From: Undaria pinnatifida
Taxonomy: Eukaryota; Sar; Phaeophyceae; Laminariales; Alariaceae
Assembly: GCA_012845835.1 (NCBI GenBank)
Contig: JABAKD010000001.1
Span: forward strand, 6,932,476-6,996,475
Reading direction: 5' to 3'
Length of the DNA: 64,000 nucleotides
The position numbers were made by a program, and so were the translations under genes. The number at the start of each line of letters is the position of its first letter. Positions within the stretch are counted from its first letter, which is position 1. Below the pieces are notes generated by a model, which was not told where the DNA came from, ran no database searches, and saw only the letters and a list, made by a program, of their open reading frames with translations. Positions 62,888-64,000 of the stretch are shown in pieces.

Positions 62888-64000
62888 CTAGATGTACCTC
62901 CCTGTTTTCATGGCCCTGCCCCCTCCAGCCGCAAGGGCCAAGTCCTTCCCCCCATACACTTCCGAAGAAGCATCGAACAACAACCCGCTATCCATATAAA
63001 TGGCTAGTTTGTAACTGCTGCGTGTATGTTTCAACGCGCAGAAGGCTGTGCGGTATTGCTGCTCAATGCTATCGGCCGTGGCAAGGAAAGAGTCCCCGCC
63101 GTCTCGCTCTCTCTGTGGCCCTACCCTCTTAACCCCTCCCCCAAACACACTACTGCTCCCACCCCTATCCTTGCCACTTCCGACCGCAAGGGCCAAGTCC
63201 TCCCCCCCATACACTGCCGAAGAGGCATCGAATGACAACCCGCTATCCATATAAATGGCTGATTTGTAACTGCTGCGTGTATGTTTCAACGCGCACAAGG
63301 CTGTGCGGTGTTGCTGGCTGATGCTGTCGGTCGTGGCAGGGACAGAATTCCCGCCGTCTCGCTCTCTGTGTGACCCTGCCTTCTTAACCCCCTCCCCAAA
63401 AACACTGCCTCTCCCACCCTTGAGCTGGCCACTTCCAACCGCAAGGGCCAAGTCCTCCCCCCCATACACTTTCAAAGAAGCATCGAACGACAACCCGCTA
63501 TCCATATAAATGGCTAGTTTGTAACTGCTGCGTGTATATTTCAACGCGCAGAAGGCCGTGCGGTATTGCTGCTCAATGCTATCGGCCGTGGCAAGGAAAG
63601 AGTCCCCGCCGTCTCGCTCTCTCTGTGGCCCTACCCTCTTAACCCCTCCCCCTAAAACACTACTGCTCTCACCCCTACCCCTGCCACTTCCAACCTCAAG
63701 GGCCAAGTCCTCCCCCCCATACACTGCCGAAGAGGCATCGAATGACGACCCGCTATCCATATAAATGGCTGATTTGTAACTGCTGCGTGTATGTTTCAAC
63801 GCGCAGAAGGCTGCGCGGTGTTGCTGGCTGATGCTGTCGGTCGTGGCAGGGACCGAATTCCCGCCGTCTCGCTCTCTGTGTGACCCTGCCCTCTTAACCC
63901 CCTCCCCAAAAACACTGCTTAATCTCCCACCCTTACGCTTGCCACTTCCGACCGCAAGGGCCAAGTCCTCCCCCCCATACACTTCCGAAGAAGCATCGAA
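62888..64000 (-). CDS. Repeat protein with 85-residue units, 3' end of gene (partial)
   Basis: One minus-strand frame stays open from the window edge (about 64000) to a stop at 62888, over 365 codons. It is built of four full units of 85-86 residues and a truncated fifth. Each unit has a core VYGGEDLALAVGSG, a variable basic and glycine linker, an RERDGG box, a DSI.QQ.R helix-like part, ALKHTRSSYK and AIYMDSGLSFDASS. Two types alternate: one with GEGVKRAGSHRERDGGNS and QQHR, the other with GGGVKRVGPQRERDGGDS and QQYR, giving a 510-bp higher-order period. The final unit breaks off and ends MKTGRYI. The start lies beyond the window. I do not recognise the family. The perfectly kept frame argues for a translated gene. 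Confidence 0.6.
   Translation of the reverse strand, partial: FDASSEVYGGEDLALAVGSGKRKGGRLSSVFGEGVKRAGSHRERDGGNSVPATTDSISQQHRAAFCALKHTRSSYKSAIYMDSGSSFDASSAVYGGEDLALEVGSGRGRGESSSVLGGGVKRVGPQRERDGGDSFLATADSIEQQYRTAFCALKYTRSSYKLAIYMDSGLSFDASLKVYGGEDLALAVGSGQLKGGRGSVFGEGVKKAGSHRERDGGNSVPATTDSISQQHRTALCALKHTRSSYKSAIYMDSGLSFDASSAVYGGEDLALAVGSGKDRGGSSSVFGGGVKRVGPQRERDGGDSFLATADSIEQQYRTAFCALKHTRSSYKLAIYMDSGLLFDASSEVYGGKDLALAAGGGRAMKTGRYI
62925..64000. repeat. 255-bp tandem repeat array, period-doubled
   Basis: The marker 'aagggccaagtcct' lies at about 62934, 63189, 63444, 63699 and 63957, so the unit is 255-258 bp. Units one apart are less alike than units two apart, giving a 510-bp dimer. The array continues past the window end. 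Confidence 0.9.

Noticed and set aside
63026-63764. Repeated plus-strand frames in the 255-bp array
   Set aside because: They are broken at each unit, whereas the minus-strand frame is open across the whole array.

Overview
The window reads as nuclear DNA of a eukaryote with intron-bearing genes and a large load of old transposable elements. I see no bacterial operons, rRNA, tRNA genes or CRISPR. The mix of a DIRS-type tyrosine-recombinase retrotransposon, a Copia element, a LINE tail and multi-exon sulfotransferase sequence would suit a brown alga or another marine macroalga. That assignment is an inference; nothing in the window proves the species.

Layout. 0.6-6.5 kb: a decayed DIRS-like retrotransposon on the minus strand (Gag, RT, RNase H, tyrosine recombinase) between two direct repeats. 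7.1-8.0 kb: a tRNA-derived SINE and small dispersed repeats. 9.6-15.7 kb: a Copia LTR retrotransposon with both LTRs and a 5-bp target-site duplication, but with protease and the integrase N-terminus missing. 15.9-18.9 kb: a SINE, a 1.06-kb dispersed repeat and a large poly(C)/poly(G) foldback element. 19-32 kb: mostly unassigned DNA with short dispersed repeats (family D), foldback-arm fragments and one RT fragment. 32.4-46.7 kb: pieces of a sulfotransferase gene on the minus strand. Five exons occur in the expected protein order (PAPS-binding loop at 46.2 kb, C-terminus at 32.9 kb), and several junction phases agree. Nearly every exon has degenerate tandem copies beside it. 46.9-54.1 kb: a second foldback pair, single foldback arms, and an inverted copy of the 1.06-kb repeat next to a SINE. 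55.9-57.2 kb: the 3' part of a LINE ORF2. 60.7-62.7 kb: a 2.05-kb near-perfect palindrome whose GC-rich core carries the same short reading frame in both arms. 62.9-64.0 kb: the 3' end of a minus-strand gene for a protein made of 85-residue repeats in two alternating types. It runs off the window.

How it fits together. Two host loci are supported: the sulfotransferase locus, probably decayed or being reshaped by exon duplication, and the repeat-protein gene at the right edge. The rest is transposable elements and their debris. The transposon genes are all interrupted by stops or frameshifts, so none looks autonomous now. The two large inverted repeats would form long hairpin RNA if transcribed.

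Limits. All homology calls are from reading translated sequence by eye. Repeat borders are approximate (about 10-30 bp) unless stated. Identity figures are impressions, not alignments.
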